A stretch of DNA of 50,560 nucleotides from Gammaproteobacteria bacterium (GCA_963575715.1 CAUYTW010000352.1:1-50560); one strand, 5' to 3'; positions 9,489 to 19,410 are shown, counted from the first letter of the stretch. Notes: a model not told the origin generated them from the letters alone. Numbers and translations are program-made.

Positions 9489-9515
9489 TTTGATCTAATC
9501 GTTTGTTGCCCAATT
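9466..9515. repeat. 25-bp tandem duplication spanning the yajD start
   Basis: Bases 9466-9490 and 9491-9515 are adjacent copies (TGATCTAAT then TTTGTTGCCCA) with 22 of 25 identical positions. The downstream copy on the minus strand encodes the first codons of yajD (MGNKKLDQ); the other lies directly before the start and lacks an in-phase ATG. Confidence 0.8.
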
Positions 9516-9530
9516 GGATAATTTGGATTG

Positions 9531-10376
9531 TTATTCAGTGACGCTGGCAGAATTAAATGACAACGCCGCTGCTTCCTGTTGACAATCACGCGTGGGTTTA
9601 AGCCCCTTGGCGCGAACCTCAGCAAGCTCAGTCTTGGCAATCTCAAGATCACCACGAAAGACGGGATCTGCGTGCAAGCGTGCAGCAACCATGCTGGCAA
9701 TGAAAAATCCGGCATTCACATCACTCCACCAATGCACTCCGCAGATTACGCGACTATAGCCAAAGGCATAACCACGAGCGAGGATGGGATTGGCACGCTC
9801 AGGTGCAATCTCGGTGAGGATCAGTGCCCATGTCCAACTAGTGGCAGTATGGCCGGAAGGATACGAGCCATTACCTATAAGCCTAGCTTCGTCATAAGGT
9901 GTGCAGCTCATTTCCTTTTTCACACTAAACGGGCGAGCGCGTTTATAATGGTCCTTCACCTTGTTGATTGAATTTTTGATATCAATTCGAGTACTTTGCA
10001 TTAATTTATAAATACGTGGCGTCAGCTGTTCGGTAATTGGCGCGTTCAACGCGCATGAAAATGATCCTACTACTTCTGGAAATGTCAGATTCGCATCTTG
10101 GATTGCCAGAGTCCAACGGGGCGTGTCGCGTAATTTGCGTGTTACACGGTATTCTTCCTCATCGACACGAAAGGCAATTGAATCCCAAGATGGCGGAGGC
10201 GGGAGCAAAGAAATTCCATCCGGTAGATTGCTTTCTGAAAGATAACCCAGTATGGATTCGGAGTCATGCTTAGGTATGACTACAGAAGAATCCGCGAATG
10301 TCAAATTCATCCAGCCTTGAACAGCTAGAATGAATAATATTACGACCACGCAATTTACTTTATTTGATATCAGCAT
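9531..10376 (-). CDS. class A bacterial acid phosphatase (PAP2 superfamily), secreted
   Basis: The 281-aa protein has a signal peptide (hydrophobic residues about 8-28, cleavage near TFADSS) and the full three-part phosphatase signature: KX6RP as K141..R148-P149, PSGH at 173-176 inside GSYPSGHTATSW, and SRX5HX3D as S208-R209, H215 and D219. The GSYPSGHT form is that of PhoN-type class A non-specific acid phosphatases, which release inorganic phosphate from organic phosphomonoesters in the periplasm. The enzyme should use a phospho-histidine intermediate on H215. Substrate preference is unknown. It is separated from the downstream yajD by about 40 nt and from the upstream gene by an AT-rich 72-nt gap. 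Confidence 0.9.
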   Translation of the reverse strand: MLISNKVNCVVVILFILAVQGWMNLTFADSSVVIPKHDSESILGYLSESNLPDGISLLPPPPSWDSIAFRVDEEEYRVTRKLRDTPRWTLAIQDANLTFPEVVGSFSCALNAPITEQLTPRIYKLMQSTRIDIKNSINKVKDHYKRARPFSVKKEMSCTPYDEARLIGNGSYPSGHTATSWTWALILTEIAPERANPILARGYAFGYSRVICGVHWWSDVNAGFFIASMVAARLHADPVFRGDLEIAKTELAEVRAKGLKPTRDCQQEAAALSFNSASVTE

Positions 10377-10448
10377 AAAAAATCCTCAATTATATAATAA
10401 TTTTTAATCTTTAATTTAAATAAATAAATAAAAAAATTTCGATGACGA

Positions 10449-11483
10449 TTATTCATAATAGTTGTTAGTAGCCCTGGCAAAAGCTTCATAGATGATTGGC
10501 AGTTTCAAAGTTGTCATGCGTTTTTTGATTTCCGAATCACGCATGTAAATCACGAATAAATAACTTGTATAAACAGGAATATCTTTTGGACTTTTTTGAA
10601 GTTCAATGATGTCTTGCGCCATTTTGGCGGCGATTTCACCCTGCTCGTAAGGCGATAGTGCTACTGCCATCATGCCTCCGTCTTCCACGTAAAATCCCCA
10701 AAAACTCACTCCGGGGAGTTTGGTATTCTCTATCGTCCAGCTCATTACTTGCTTGGGTGGTACCACTTTACCTCCCGGGGTTTCCAAAATAGTATGATAG
10801 TGGGTATACAGGATAAAATTAGCATTGCCATTTTCTGCGTTTTTAATTGCTAATTTCCATTGATCCATGGTTTCGCATTGAATGGATCCAACAAATTTCA
10901 ATGGTGCCCAATCGAAGGATTGTATTTCATTATGAATCCCATGAGAAGTATCGGACGAATCCGAAATATGAATAATTTTACGTTTATCACGAGGCATGAC
11001 CTGTAACAAAATATCTTTTACCGCGTTATAATTTAGGCGCTCCAAAACTCCCGTGGTATTTTCCGCGTTTTGGTATCCGTAGTCTTCAATGGTTTTATTG
11101 ACACCCGCGAAAACAATTTTTGTATTTGGTTTGTTAATATAATATTTTGCTACATACTGTTGTGCATTATCATCTAGCGCGATTATTATATCTGGATTCC
11201 ATGAATCAATTGCTTTTCTGGCGGTTGCTCCAATTCTTTCCATGTAAAGCTTGTCAGGGTGTTTCTTGGTATCCATAAAAAATTTTCTTATTTTATATGG
11301 CTTTCCATTAAAAATGCGATTAATTCCAACAGTAATATCAGCATCCCATGAAAAATCCATACTGTAACTATGTACAACAAATACTCTCGGTCTTTTCATA
11401 TTGATATAAATAGAAAACGACATCAATATGATTAAATAAAAAATAATGATCCCGCGAATATAAACCTGTTTAGTCATTTCCAT
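10449..11483 (-). CDS. periplasmic substrate-binding-like protein (ABC_sub_bind type)
   Basis: The 344-aa protein has one N-terminal membrane segment (about residues 10-27) followed by a periplasmic binding-protein fold. Features are VFVVHSYSMDFSWDADI, PDIIIALDDNAQQYV, IVFAGVNKTIEDYG and LPGVSFWGFYVEDGGMMAV, which resemble the uncharacterised ABC-type substrate-binding family (PF04392-like). The N-terminal segment has no lipobox, so it may stay membrane anchored facing the periplasm. No ABC permease or ATPase is adjacent. It starts 18 nt after the stop of the sensor-transporter fusion, so the two are almost certainly one operon. I infer it presents a ligand to that protein. The ligand is unknown. 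Confidence 0.7.
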   Translation of the reverse strand: MEMTKQVYIRGIIIFYLIILMSFSIYINMKRPRVFVVHSYSMDFSWDADITVGINRIFNGKPYKIRKFFMDTKKHPDKLYMERIGATARKAIDSWNPDIIIALDDNAQQYVAKYYINKPNTKIVFAGVNKTIEDYGYQNAENTTGVLERLNYNAVKDILLQVMPRDKRKIIHISDSSDTSHGIHNEIQSFDWAPLKFVGSIQCETMDQWKLAIKNAENGNANFILYTHYHTILETPGGKVVPPKQVMSWTIENTKLPGVSFWGFYVEDGGMMAVALSPYEQGEIAAKMAQDIIELQKSPKDIPVYTSYLFVIYMRDSEIKKRMTTLKLPIIYEAFARATNNYYE

Positions 11484-11501
11484 TGTATCCCGATTAACAA
11501 G

Positions 11502-14030
11502 TCATAATAAACCAATTGCACGCCAAAATGGTATTGAAGCATAAATGGCAATAATACGAAAAATCGTTGTTAATAGATTAAATAACATGAATTTCTTTTT
11601 ATTATAAATGTGCTTCTTTTCCGTCAAATCATTAAATGCCTGATAATAAGTGCATTGATAAGACATGAACCAGGTGTCGCTTAATAATAGAATAATAAAT
11701 GCAATTATCCATGGATTAATTCCATTCCTCAAACTGATTGGAATGTATATTGAAGATAACAAAATAATCGATGCATTGTTTGGTAAAATAAATCTTAATG
11801 CAAACGTAACTCCCGACAACACCATAACAAACAGAAAAAAATTATCTCCCATCAAAACGCCGACCCATACTAAATATTTGGTAATCCATTTTTCAATACC
11901 CAGCACTGACATGACTTGCACCATGCCAATCAGACCAGCAAGCATAAATAAAAATGGCCAATCCACTTGCAAGCGAAAATCCTTGGTGGTAAAACTACCC
12001 AAGCTCAATAATCCAAATAAAATTCCCATGCCAATCCATGATGGTTGAATCTTATGAATAGGCGCAGTCATCAATCCTATAATGAAAATTGTGATAAAGG
12101 TGATGGCAACCCATTCGCTAAAGGTCAATCTTCCTAAAATATTAAGCTGTAGACCGATATTTTTTTTTATATCAACATCCTTATTTTGTGGCGCTTCCTC
12201 GCCTTGATAAAATATCAATGAAAAAATAAAATTACATATTAACAAGATTAGAAAAGAGACGATAGAAGCAGTGAACCAAAAAGATAAAGTAAATTGTTCG
12301 GCGACCTGTGTAGGTAATAACTCAAATACCGCAAAATTGACAGATTTAGAAGTAAGAAACGAAGCAGAGAATAAACTCAATCCAGAAAATACTGCAGTAG
12401 ATAACCGCGTAGCGGCACATCCACCTTTTTTATAACCCATAGTTTCGATAATATCTATTAATAGCGGAGTGAGCAAACTAACGCGACCATTCGCGGAGGG
12501 TAACAATGGAGTCAATACAATGCCGAGAACCACTAACGCTATTTCATAAAAAATGGTACGCGATGGTAGATAATATAATAGCAGCATTGAAATTCGATAA
12601 ATCAGTCCGGATTGAACGATTACCGCGCCCAGAGCGAATACGCTTAACGCCATAAAAAAACTGCTGGAGGAATATCCCGCCAATATTACATCGACGGGAG
12701 CCAAACCTAATATCAAGCTGCCAACAACGATAAAAATTGCACCCATGTATTCTGGCAGTAAATTAAATATCCAGATACACAATGTGGATGAAAAAATCAT
12801 TAGAAAATATGTTTGAGATTCATTAAAATCTTCTTTGCCAAATAAGAATATCAGCATGGGAATAACCATAGAGCACAACCAACCGATTACTACAGGCAGT
12901 GTTTTTATTTTTCCTATTTTAGTCGATGGTGCTTTTTGTTCGAGTAATAAATTACTTAAATTATTTTTGACTTGAGAATTGTTCTCCGCGATATCCTTAA
13001 GATTCATTTTATCCAATAATAAAACTTTGACTTGAGTTTCTGCAACTGCTGAATGTAAATAACATCCATCATCAATGATGACTTCTTTAGCGAATAAAGT
13101 ATTTTCGGAAATAATTTTTTGAGTTTCTGGTAAAATAACGCGACCTTCTTGAAGGAAATAAGCAGCAACCGCCTGATCCCCAGCCTTGAATAAAGTTTCT
13201 CCAGCCTGAAAAATTAATTCATGACAATTGTCAACATGGGCACTTAATCGCGCTCGTGAATGTTTCTCCTCACCAATGAACAAGGGAAACCTCTGAATTA
13301 AGGCAATACGTTTTAGCAATGCATTTCTGGTGGCATTAGTTTCATCTCCTATTTGACGCATCACGCTTCTGATCACTGAAGCCCCAAGAAAAATAATCAC
13401 GAAAATACCCAAACCACTCGCCAGGAGTACCAAAAAATTTCCACTGGCCTGAATGTCGTTATTATGCGTATAAGAAGTTTCCGATATTTTTCGATAAACA
13501 TAACTTGTGTTATCAAGTTCATCAGCTAAGATGATTCCATCATCCTTGATCTTGTTGATAAGATCAAAATAACTTTTAAAAAGGGATTTTTGCTGTTCTG
13601 CATTATGGATTCGTGCCAATTGTTTCAATATATCGAACATTTGATCTATATATTGCATGAAGGTGCTCCAATGAACCTTCACTTTTTCCCAAATGACGAC
13701 CTCTTCCGGTTGATGCGCTAGAATTTCATAATGACTCCGGGCAATTTCCATATCCTGGCGTTCTTTTTTTGTTTTTTCCAAAATTTTATTAAAATGTTCC
13801 TGTGCTTGATAATTATTTTCCCAGATGGAGGCTTCCATGAGATTAAACTTAAGCTCTCCTAATGAAGATTTCATATCCATTAACGATAAAAGCGTTGGAA
13901 TTTGAATGGTTCCATAATTTTTAATTACCTGACCCGCCATCCATAAACTATTCAGATCTATCCAAGATATGGTGATGGCCAAAATAATCATGGCCGCAAT
14001 GATCGAAATTAGTTTATTTTTTATCAGCAT
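11502..14030 (-). CDS. sensor / cNMP-binding-like / DASS (SLC13-type) transporter fusion
   Basis: This 842-aa protein joins three modules. Residues about 6-25 and 198-219 are membrane helices flanking a ~170-residue periplasmic helical region like the four-helix-bundle sensors of chemoreceptors. Residues about 247-357 resemble a cyclic-nucleotide-binding fold (LFKAGDQAVAAYFLQEGRV, then VAETQVKVLLLDKMNL), but the phosphate-binding cassette is poorly conserved. Residues about 375-842 form a many-helix transporter of the divalent-anion:sodium symporter type, with hairpin-like elements LLPSANGRVSLL and ILPNNASIILLSSIYIPI where SNT motifs usually sit. I start at ATG 14030; a TTG lies 9 nt upstream. 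Transport substrate and regulator are unknown. A binding-protein gene follows in the same operon, which suggests that a bound ligand gates or reports on transport. Confidence 0.75.
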   Translation of the reverse strand: MLIKNKLISIIAAMIILAITISWIDLNSLWMAGQVIKNYGTIQIPTLLSLMDMKSSLGELKFNLMEASIWENNYQAQEHFNKILEKTKKERQDMEIARSHYEILAHQPEEVVIWEKVKVHWSTFMQYIDQMFDILKQLARIHNAEQQKSLFKSYFDLINKIKDDGIILADELDNTSYVYRKISETSYTHNNDIQASGNFLVLLASGLGIFVIIFLGASVIRSVMRQIGDETNATRNALLKRIALIQRFPLFIGEEKHSRARLSAHVDNCHELIFQAGETLFKAGDQAVAAYFLQEGRVILPETQKIISENTLFAKEVIIDDGCYLHSAVAETQVKVLLLDKMNLKDIAENNSQVKNNLSNLLLEQKAPSTKIGKIKTLPVVIGWLCSMVIPMLIFLFGKEDFNESQTYFLMIFSSTLCIWIFNLLPEYMGAIFIVVGSLILGLAPVDVILAGYSSSSFFMALSVFALGAVIVQSGLIYRISMLLLYYLPSRTIFYEIALVVLGIVLTPLLPSANGRVSLLTPLLIDIIETMGYKKGGCAATRLSTAVFSGLSLFSASFLTSKSVNFAVFELLPTQVAEQFTLSFWFTASIVSFLILLICNFIFSLIFYQGEEAPQNKDVDIKKNIGLQLNILGRLTFSEWVAITFITIFIIGLMTAPIHKIQPSWIGMGILFGLLSLGSFTTKDFRLQVDWPFLFMLAGLIGMVQVMSVLGIEKWITKYLVWVGVLMGDNFFLFVMVLSGVTFALRFILPNNASIILLSSIYIPISLRNGINPWIIAFIILLLSDTWFMSYQCTYYQAFNDLTEKKHIYNKKKFMLFNLLTTIFRIIAIYASIPFWRAIGLL

Positions 14031-14082
14031 GACGTTCAAAATTAAATATTTTTGATTAGACGAAAAAACGTAACAATATCTG

Positions 14083-14102
14083 CAATCGCTTTGTAGCGAT
14101 TG
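14083..14102. other. hairpin between bamB and the sensor-transporter gene
   Basis: CAATCGC at 14083-14089 and GCGATTG at 14096-14102 form a perfect 7-bp stem with a 6-nt loop. It lies just past the bamB stop and before the start of the next minus-strand unit. A T-run occurs only about 15 nt further on, so a terminator for the bamB operon is possible but weak. Confidence 0.35.
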
Positions 14103-14125
14103 AAAATAGAATTGCGTTGATATGG

Positions 14126-15283
14126 TTAATTTTTTAGCGCGGCGATGGTTCCATCACCGTCAACAACGTAGAGCATCGCACCCTGATTAAGTGGTGCGGT
14201 CAGGATGGAATTACCTTCAAGGTAAAAACGACCAAGTATTTTGCCATCCTCTCGACTCAAGGCATGGAGATAGCCATCAAGGTCACCCACCACCACGCTG
14301 TTGCCGTGAGGCGTTGGTGCCGTCAAGGCGCGATTGCGCAAAGCGTCCTGGCGCCATAAAGCTGCTCCCGTAGCTCGATCCAAGCCCCAGATCACACTTT
14401 CTTCGTCGGTTAGGTACACATGCTCGCGATCCACCCCAAGCCCAGCGATGCTGGAAATTTCCCGTGACCAACGTAATTGACCATTTGTCGTATCTATTGC
14501 CACTACTCGTCCTTGAGACGCAGATACATACAGAGTGTCATCCAATAGCACTGGATCAGCGTCGATATCCACCATGCGCTCCAGCTCGGAACGACCCTTG
14601 GGTACGGCGACTACGGCCTCCCAAATACTGCGTCCATCCTGCAAGTTCAAGGCCACGAGTTGTCCGCTGTCCAGACCAACAAAGACCACTCCGCGGGCAA
14701 TCAATGGGGCACTGGTACCACGGAGGCTGAGAATAGGGACGGTACGGCTGAAAACCCATAGACGGCTGCCGTCAACGGCGGAAAGCGCAGTAACGCGCCC
14801 GTCGATGGCACGCACTACTACAATCCCGTCGGCGATAGCCGGAGGAGCGAGAATCTCGCTAGAAAGCGAGGCGCGCCAACGCTCTTTACCATCCTTGAAA
14901 TTCAGAGCAACAACTTCACCTTCACTTCCACCCACCACAATCAAATCATCCCCCCCTCCACAACCACCGGAAAGGGCAATGCTGGTCTCGGTTCGCCACA
15001 GTTGTTCCCCACTAGATTTATTGTAGGCAGCCACAACTCCGTCAGCGTTAGACACCACGACGCGATCCTCGATCACGATTGGACGCAAGCGCAGGAACTG
15101 CTGCGCAGCACCACTCCCACCCGAAGTAGTCCAAATCGCACGCAAAATTTCTTTTGCAGTGGACAATTCAGGGAGCGGGGCCGGGGGTTCCACCGTATCG
15201 GCGGCAAACCAGTCACCAATGGTGGAACAACCCATCAGCCATGCCGTGACCATTACAATCGTGGTCAGTCGGATCATCCTCAT
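14126..15283 (-). CDS. bamB: outer membrane protein assembly factor BamB
   Basis: The 385-aa lipoprotein is the beta-propeller component of the BAM complex that inserts beta-barrel proteins into the outer membrane. It begins with a signal peptide ending in a lipobox (VTAWLMGCS, lipidated Cys about residue 19). Repeated PQQ/YWTD-like blades are visible as GEVVALNFKDGKERW, GRVTALSAVDGSRLW, GQLVALNLQDGRSIW, GRVVAIDTTNGQLRW, SVIWGLDRATGAALW and GYLHALSREDGKILG. Length matches E. coli BamB (392 aa). The start overlaps the yfgM stop as ATGA. The usual next gene, der, is absent. Confidence 0.95.
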   Translation of the reverse strand: MRMIRLTTIVMVTAWLMGCSTIGDWFAADTVEPPAPLPELSTAKEILRAIWTTSGGSGAAQQFLRLRPIVIEDRVVVSNADGVVAAYNKSSGEQLWRTETSIALSGGCGGGDDLIVVGGSEGEVVALNFKDGKERWRASLSSEILAPPAIADGIVVVRAIDGRVTALSAVDGSRLWVFSRTVPILSLRGTSAPLIARGVVFVGLDSGQLVALNLQDGRSIWEAVVAVPKGRSELERMVDIDADPVLLDDTLYVSASQGRVVAIDTTNGQLRWSREISSIAGLGVDREHVYLTDEESVIWGLDRATGAALWRQDALRNRALTAPTPHGNSVVVGDLDGYLHALSREDGKILGRFYLEGNSILTAPLNQGAMLYVVDGDGTIAALKN

Positions 15284-15915
15284 GGCTCTTCACCCAAGTC
15301 AGCGAGTTTAAGCTGTAGGGCTGTTACTACACCCGAATTAGCTGGCAATTTAGCAAGCGCGGATTGGTATGCACTACGCGCGCCTTTTTGGTCACCTTGC
15401 AGACGTAGCGCGTCGCCACGTAACTCATCTGCTTCTGCCTGAAATCCAGCGAGCGCAGCAGCGGCACTCAAGGTCAACGCCCGAGCGTGATCCCCTTGGT
15501 CAAGAAACAGATGGCCCAGGCGTAATTGCGCAATCGCCTTGATACGTGGATCCAATCCCTGAGTAATTACCCATTCCAGACTGCCACGGGCACTCGCAGG
15601 ATCACTTTTTTTCATGAATATCCCTGCTTGGGCCAATGCACCCAGGGTGGCATAAATGGAGGTCGGATATTCGTCCATGAGACGTTTACCAACTTGTTCG
15701 ACAATGGATGAGTTATCTGCCTTGAGTCCAATTTCGACCCGCTGATAAAGTTCCGAAGCAGATTCCGTCTTGCCGGCTCGCCAATCGTTCCACGCGCGAA
15801 CGCCAAAGACAATCGCCAAACCCAGGGCCGCGCCAGTTATCACGCTTACCCCGTTTTCCTTCCACCACTTTTTAATCGCTTCGACCTGCTGCTCTTCGGT
15901 AACGTAAGCATCCAC
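15280..15915 (-). CDS. yfgM: YfgM-family periplasmic TPR protein (SecYEG/PpiD-associated)
   Basis: From the GTG at 15915 the product has 211 aa (E. coli YfgM has 206). It starts with a short cytoplasmic segment EEQQVEAIKKWWKENG, followed by one membrane helix (about residues 23-40, VITGAALGLAIVFGVRAW) and a periplasmic TPR-like domain ending SGVVTALQLKLADLGEEP. In E. coli YfgM works with PpiD at the SecYEG translocon as an ancillary chaperone. The GTG lies 22 nt past the hisS stop; the frame stays open further upstream, but that part overlaps hisS. The TGA overlaps the bamB ATG by 4 nt, so translation is coupled. Confidence 0.9.
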   Translation of the reverse strand: MDAYVTEEQQVEAIKKWWKENGVSVITGAALGLAIVFGVRAWNDWRAGKTESASELYQRVEIGLKADNSSIVEQVGKRLMDEYPTSIYATLGALAQAGIFMKKSDPASARGSLEWVITQGLDPRIKAIAQLRLGHLFLDQGDHARALTLSAAAALAGFQAEADELRGDALRLQGDQKGARSAYQSALAKLPANSGVVTALQLKLADLGEEP

Positions 15916-15937
15916 GAAATTTATCCTCAAAATTGTG

Positions 15938-17224
15938 TTAAGAACGCCGCACGAACAGCTGCGCCAGGAATTCAGGTAGATCAGTTCGAGATAGGGTCTG
16001 TTGGGGCAAGTCGCCACGTAAATCTTTGACCGTGACCATCCCTGCGTCAAGCTCGGCCTCTCCGATTACTACAACCAAACGGGCACCACTTTTATCCGCG
16101 TGACGAAATTGTGCCTTGAGTCCTCCTCCCCCACAATGAACTTCGATCCGTACTGCTGGCAACGCATCACGTAGTTTTTCCGCCAACACGATGACGGATC
16201 GCGCGGCTTGTTCGCCAACATGAACCATATAAATCGATGGGATTGAACCGGAGGTGGAGGCGATGGTCCCATGCTCCCTCAGCAAAACAACCAGACGCTC
16301 CAGACCCATGGCAAAACCAGCCGCAGGTGTCGCCGGGCCACCGAGGTGCTCGACCAATTGGTCGAAGCGGCCACCGGCGCAAACCGTTCCCTGGGCGCCC
16401 AAGTTTGTCGTTACCCATTCAAAAACGGTGCGGGTGTAATAATCCAGTCCCCGCACCAAGCACGGATTGATGACATAAGACAAATTAACGCCATCAAGGG
16501 CGGCACACAATCCATCAAAATGTGCTCGTGATTCGCTATCCAGATGATCAAGCAAACGTGGCGCTTCGGCTACGATGGCCTGAACCTCGGGATTTTTACT
16601 GTCTAGAATGCGCAAGGGATTGGTAGTTAAACGCCGCTGACTATCTTCGTCCAACGCATCCTTCCGGGCAGAAAGATATGCGATCAATTCTGTACGATAG
16701 CGCGCGCGGACCTCAGCCATGCCTAACGAATTAATCTCCAGTCGGATACCGGAAAGTCCAAGAGCGCGCAACATTCTGGCGCTCATCAGGATTAATTCGA
16801 TATCGATATCCGGCCCCGGAAAACCAAAAGTCTCAACTCCTATCTGATGAAATTGTCGATAACGTCCCTTTTGTGGCCGCTCATGACGAAACATCGCTCC
16901 CATATACCACAGACGTAGCGAAGTGTTACGTAATAATCCATTTTCAATAGCCGCCCGCACACACCCTGCCGTTCCTTCAGGGCGTAAAGCAAGACGGTCG
17001 CCATTACGATCTACGAAAGCATACATTTCCTTTTCAACGATATCGGTAACTTCGCCAATCGAACGCTCGAAGAGGTCGGTCTTTTCAAGAAGTGGGGTGC
17101 GAATCTCGCGGTAACCATGACTTTCAAGAACACCGATCAAGGTTTTTTCCACGAATTGCCAATAATGGGAATCCGTTGGCAAGATATCATTCATTCCTCG
17201 AATGGCCTGGATGTATTTTGACAA
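15938..17224 (-). CDS. hisS: histidyl-tRNA synthetase
   Basis: The 428-aa class IIa synthetase charges tRNA-His. The N-terminus [18 protein letters not shown] is diagnostic. Motif 2 lies in [20 protein letters not shown], the histidine-specific [15 protein letters not shown] and [15 protein letters not shown] (motif 3) follow, and the C-terminal anticodon-binding domain contains [18 protein letters not shown]. Length equals the E. coli enzyme (424 aa). It lies only 5 nt after ispG and 22 nt before yfgM in the conserved ispG-hisS-yfgM-bamB order. Confidence 0.97.
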   Translation of the reverse strand: MSKYIQAIRGMNDILPTDSHYWQFVEKTLIGVLESHGYREIRTPLLEKTDLFERSIGEVTDIVEKEMYAFVDRNGDRLALRPEGTAGCVRAAIENGLLRNTSLRLWYMGAMFRHERPQKGRYRQFHQIGVETFGFPGPDIDIELILMSARMLRALGLSGIRLEINSLGMAEVRARYRTELIAYLSARKDALDEDSQRRLTTNPLRILDSKNPEVQAIVAEAPRLLDHLDSESRAHFDGLCAALDGVNLSYVINPCLVRGLDYYTRTVFEWVTTNLGAQGTVCAGGRFDQLVEHLGGPATPAAGFAMGLERLVVLLREHGTIASTSGSIPSIYMVHVGEQAARSVIVLAEKLRDALPAVRIEVHCGGGGLKAQFRHADKSGARLVVVIGEAELDAGMVTVKDLRGDLPQQTLSRTDLPEFLAQLFVRRS

Positions 17225-17229
17225 AATGA

Positions 17230-18315
17230 TTACCTCGCGGTTAAATCATGAATCCGCTTACGAATAACGCGTTCCAATTCATCCACCACCGCAGCATTTT
17301 CCACTTTATGATGTGGAACACCACCAATATAAAGCAAATTAGGCGTACCACCGACAAGCCCGACATGAGCTTCGCGCGCCTCACCCGGACCATTGACCAC
17401 GCAGCCAAGCACTGATACATCCAATGGTTCCAGGATATCCGCCAGTCGCTCCTCCAGGGCATTGACCGTCGAGATTACATCGAATTCCTGACGCGAGCAG
17501 GAGGGACAGGCAATCAAATTGATACCTTTATTACGCAGATGAAGGCTTTTGAGAATATCAAAACCGACCTTTACTTCTTCCACCGGATCGGCAGCCAAGG
17601 ATACGCGCAGGGTATCGCCAATGCCCTCGGCAAGCAGCATTCCCATGGCAATAGCGGACTTTACCGCTCCGGCCCGGGCACCGCCGGCCTCGGTGACACC
17701 CAAATGCAAGGGTTGATCGATACGCTGCGCCAAATCACGATAAGCAGCAATCATCATAAAAACATCTGAAGATTTAAGACTTACCTTGAAATCTGAAAAA
17801 TCCAGACGCTCCAGGATATCAATATGACGCATAGCGGATTCAACCAAGGCAACCGAAGTCGGCTCACCATATTTTTTTTGAAGATCCTTTTCCAGCGAAC
17901 CGGCATTAACGCCAATTCGGATCGGAATACCACACTCACGAGCCATATCCACTACTGCACGAACTCGCTCCTCGCGGCCAATGTTACCCGGATTAATTCG
18001 CAGACAATCAGCGCCGAGTTCCGCAACACGCAATGCAATTCGGTGATCAAAATGAATATCGGCAATGAGAGGAATATCTACTTCTTTTTTGATTTGACCA
18101 AAAGATTCCGCCGCTGCGAGGCTTGGCACGGAAATTCGCGCAATATCCACACCCGCACGAATCAGTGCATTGACTTGGGAAATTGTGGCAACAACATCCG
18201 TGGTTTCAGTGTTGGTCATGCTTTGGACACTGATCGGCGCGTTTCCTCCAACAAGAATTTTTCCAACCCGAATTTGACGGGAAACACGACGCTTGATTGA
18301 AGAATGAGTACGCAT
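17230..18315 (-). CDS. ispG: 4-hydroxy-3-methylbut-2-enyl diphosphate synthase
   Basis: The 361-aa IspG (GcpE) catalyses the penultimate step of the non-mevalonate isoprenoid pathway, converting MEcPP to HMBPP with a 4Fe-4S cluster. The N-terminal TIM-barrel domain shows [19 protein letters not shown] and [12 protein letters not shown]. The cluster ligands lie in [13 protein letters not shown] (two Cys) and [12 protein letters not shown] (third Cys). The C-terminal part ends in a basic helix. The start codon is 6 nt past the rodZ stop, so both are one transcript. Length is typical (E. coli 372 aa). Confidence 0.97.
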   Translation of the reverse strand: MRTHSSIKRRVSRQIRVGKILVGGNAPISVQSMTNTETTDVVATISQVNALIRAGVDIARISVPSLAAAESFGQIKKEVDIPLIADIHFDHRIALRVAELGADCLRINPGNIGREERVRAVVDMARECGIPIRIGVNAGSLEKDLQKKYGEPTSVALVESAMRHIDILERLDFSDFKVSLKSSDVFMMIAAYRDLAQRIDQPLHLGVTEAGGARAGAVKSAIAMGMLLAEGIGDTLRVSLAADPVEEVKVGFDILKSLHLRNKGINLIACPSCSRQEFDVISTVNALEERLADILEPLDVSVLGCVVNGPGEAREAHVGLVGGTPNLLYIGGVPHHKVENAAVVDELERVIRKRIHDLTAR

Positions 18316-18321
18316 GTGTTT

Positions 18322-19410
18322 TTAAGGTTTTTTATCCAAGAGAAAATCTGCCGATTTGTCTTTAATGTAAGAATGAAAATCAAATGGTTGCCCATTGTAA
18401 TCGATAGTTACCCCCTTAGTACGTTTCAAATGAACCTTGAAAGGAGGTTTTCCCTGAATAGTTTTTGACTGGCCGGCCTTAATAAAATCATTAAATAGTT
18501 TTTTATCCTTATGATCTTGAATTTTAATCCAGGTCTTCACCGTTGCTCGCACGGTCACTGTGGATTGCGCATCAGAAGATGGTGTTGTGCTTGCCGCCAA
18601 AGATTGGGTATTGGCTTCAACAGGAGCCGCAGGAGTTGACGGGACAATCGCAGCGCCGGTAGATGACACCGATGTATCAGTAGACACAGGAGCAGCATCC
18701 GATGCTGGGGTTGGAGTAGTAGCGGCAACTTCCGTTGTTGGGGTGTGCGTCGGCGAGGTGGACGCATCCTCGGGAGGGGGACCCGCGCCGACAATTTCCG
18801 CCAACTCACGGGACAACTGCGCCGCAAGCGATTTATCCTGCGGCGTGGAGCCATGCTTAACCTCCGGTGTCTGAGGAGATACTGTCTGTTCCACAACCGT
18901 ATTTTTTACATTAGCAGGAGGATCGCTCCGCCACCATATCGCCACCAGCGCAATCAATCCGGCAATTACAACATAACTAAAAAAATGCCAAATGCGATCA
19001 TTAGAGGATTGATTTCGAATAAACAGAGTCACAGGAGGCTGAGTGATCACGCCTTGGCGTTCATAAGCGGCAATAATTGGTTCTGGTGCCATATCAAGGA
19101 GTTTGGCGTAGCTGCGCAAATAACCCCGAACAAAGGTAGGAAGCGGAAGATGGGCATAATTATTTTCCTCAAGCGCAGTAATTACATTGACATTTAAGCG
19201 CAACATGGCAGCGATCTCTGCCTGGGTCTGGCGACGTTCTTCCCGTGCCCGTCGCAGCAGGCTTCCTGGATCAGCGTTTTCCATCTTTTTTCCTTCTTTT
19301 CCTTCCAATGGTGCGTTCATTAGTAGAGCAGAAGCAGTATCCAGCGTTGTTGAATTCGATTTTTCTACAGTATTTTCGAAAGAATTATCTAACAGTTGCG
19401 TATTCATCAT
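18322..19410 (-). CDS. rodZ: cytoskeletal protein RodZ
   Basis: The 362-aa bitopic protein links MreB to the cell-wall elongation machinery and sets rod shape. A Cro/C1-type helix-turn-helix domain occupies about residues 46-115 (LLRRAREERRQTQAEIAAML and LPTFVRGYLRSYAKLLDM). One membrane helix follows near residues 140-160 (IWHFFSYVVIAGLIALVAIWW). The periplasmic part has a long Pro/Thr/Ala/Ser-rich linker (about 200-285) and a C-terminal beta-domain (SKTIQGKPPFKVHLKRTKG). A GGAG precedes the two ATG codons at 19410 and 19407. Usually rlmN and pilW stand upstream; here they are missing and metZ takes the place. Confidence 0.93.
   Translation of the reverse strand: MMNTQLLDNSFENTVEKSNSTTLDTASALLMNAPLEGKEGKKMENADPGSLLRRAREERRQTQAEIAAMLRLNVNVITALEENNYAHLPLPTFVRGYLRSYAKLLDMAPEPIIAAYERQGVITQPPVTLFIRNQSSNDRIWHFFSYVVIAGLIALVAIWWRSDPPANVKNTVVEQTVSPQTPEVKHGSTPQDKSLAAQLSRELAEIVGAGPPPEDASTSPTHTPTTEVAATTPTPASDAAPVSTDTSVSSTGAAIVPSTPAAPVEANTQSLAASTTPSSDAQSTVTVRATVKTWIKIQDHKDKKLFNDFIKAGQSKTIQGKPPFKVHLKRTKGVTIDYNGQPFDFHSYIKDKSADFLLDKKP

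Noticed and set aside
14535-15026. 163-aa open frame on the plus strand
   Set aside because: It lies wholly antisense to bamB, is rich in Ser/Thr/Arg from codon mirroring and shows no family motif.
17824-18300. 158-aa open frame on the plus strand
   Set aside because: It is antisense to ispG, whose reading is certain, and shows low-complexity Asn/Arg composition.
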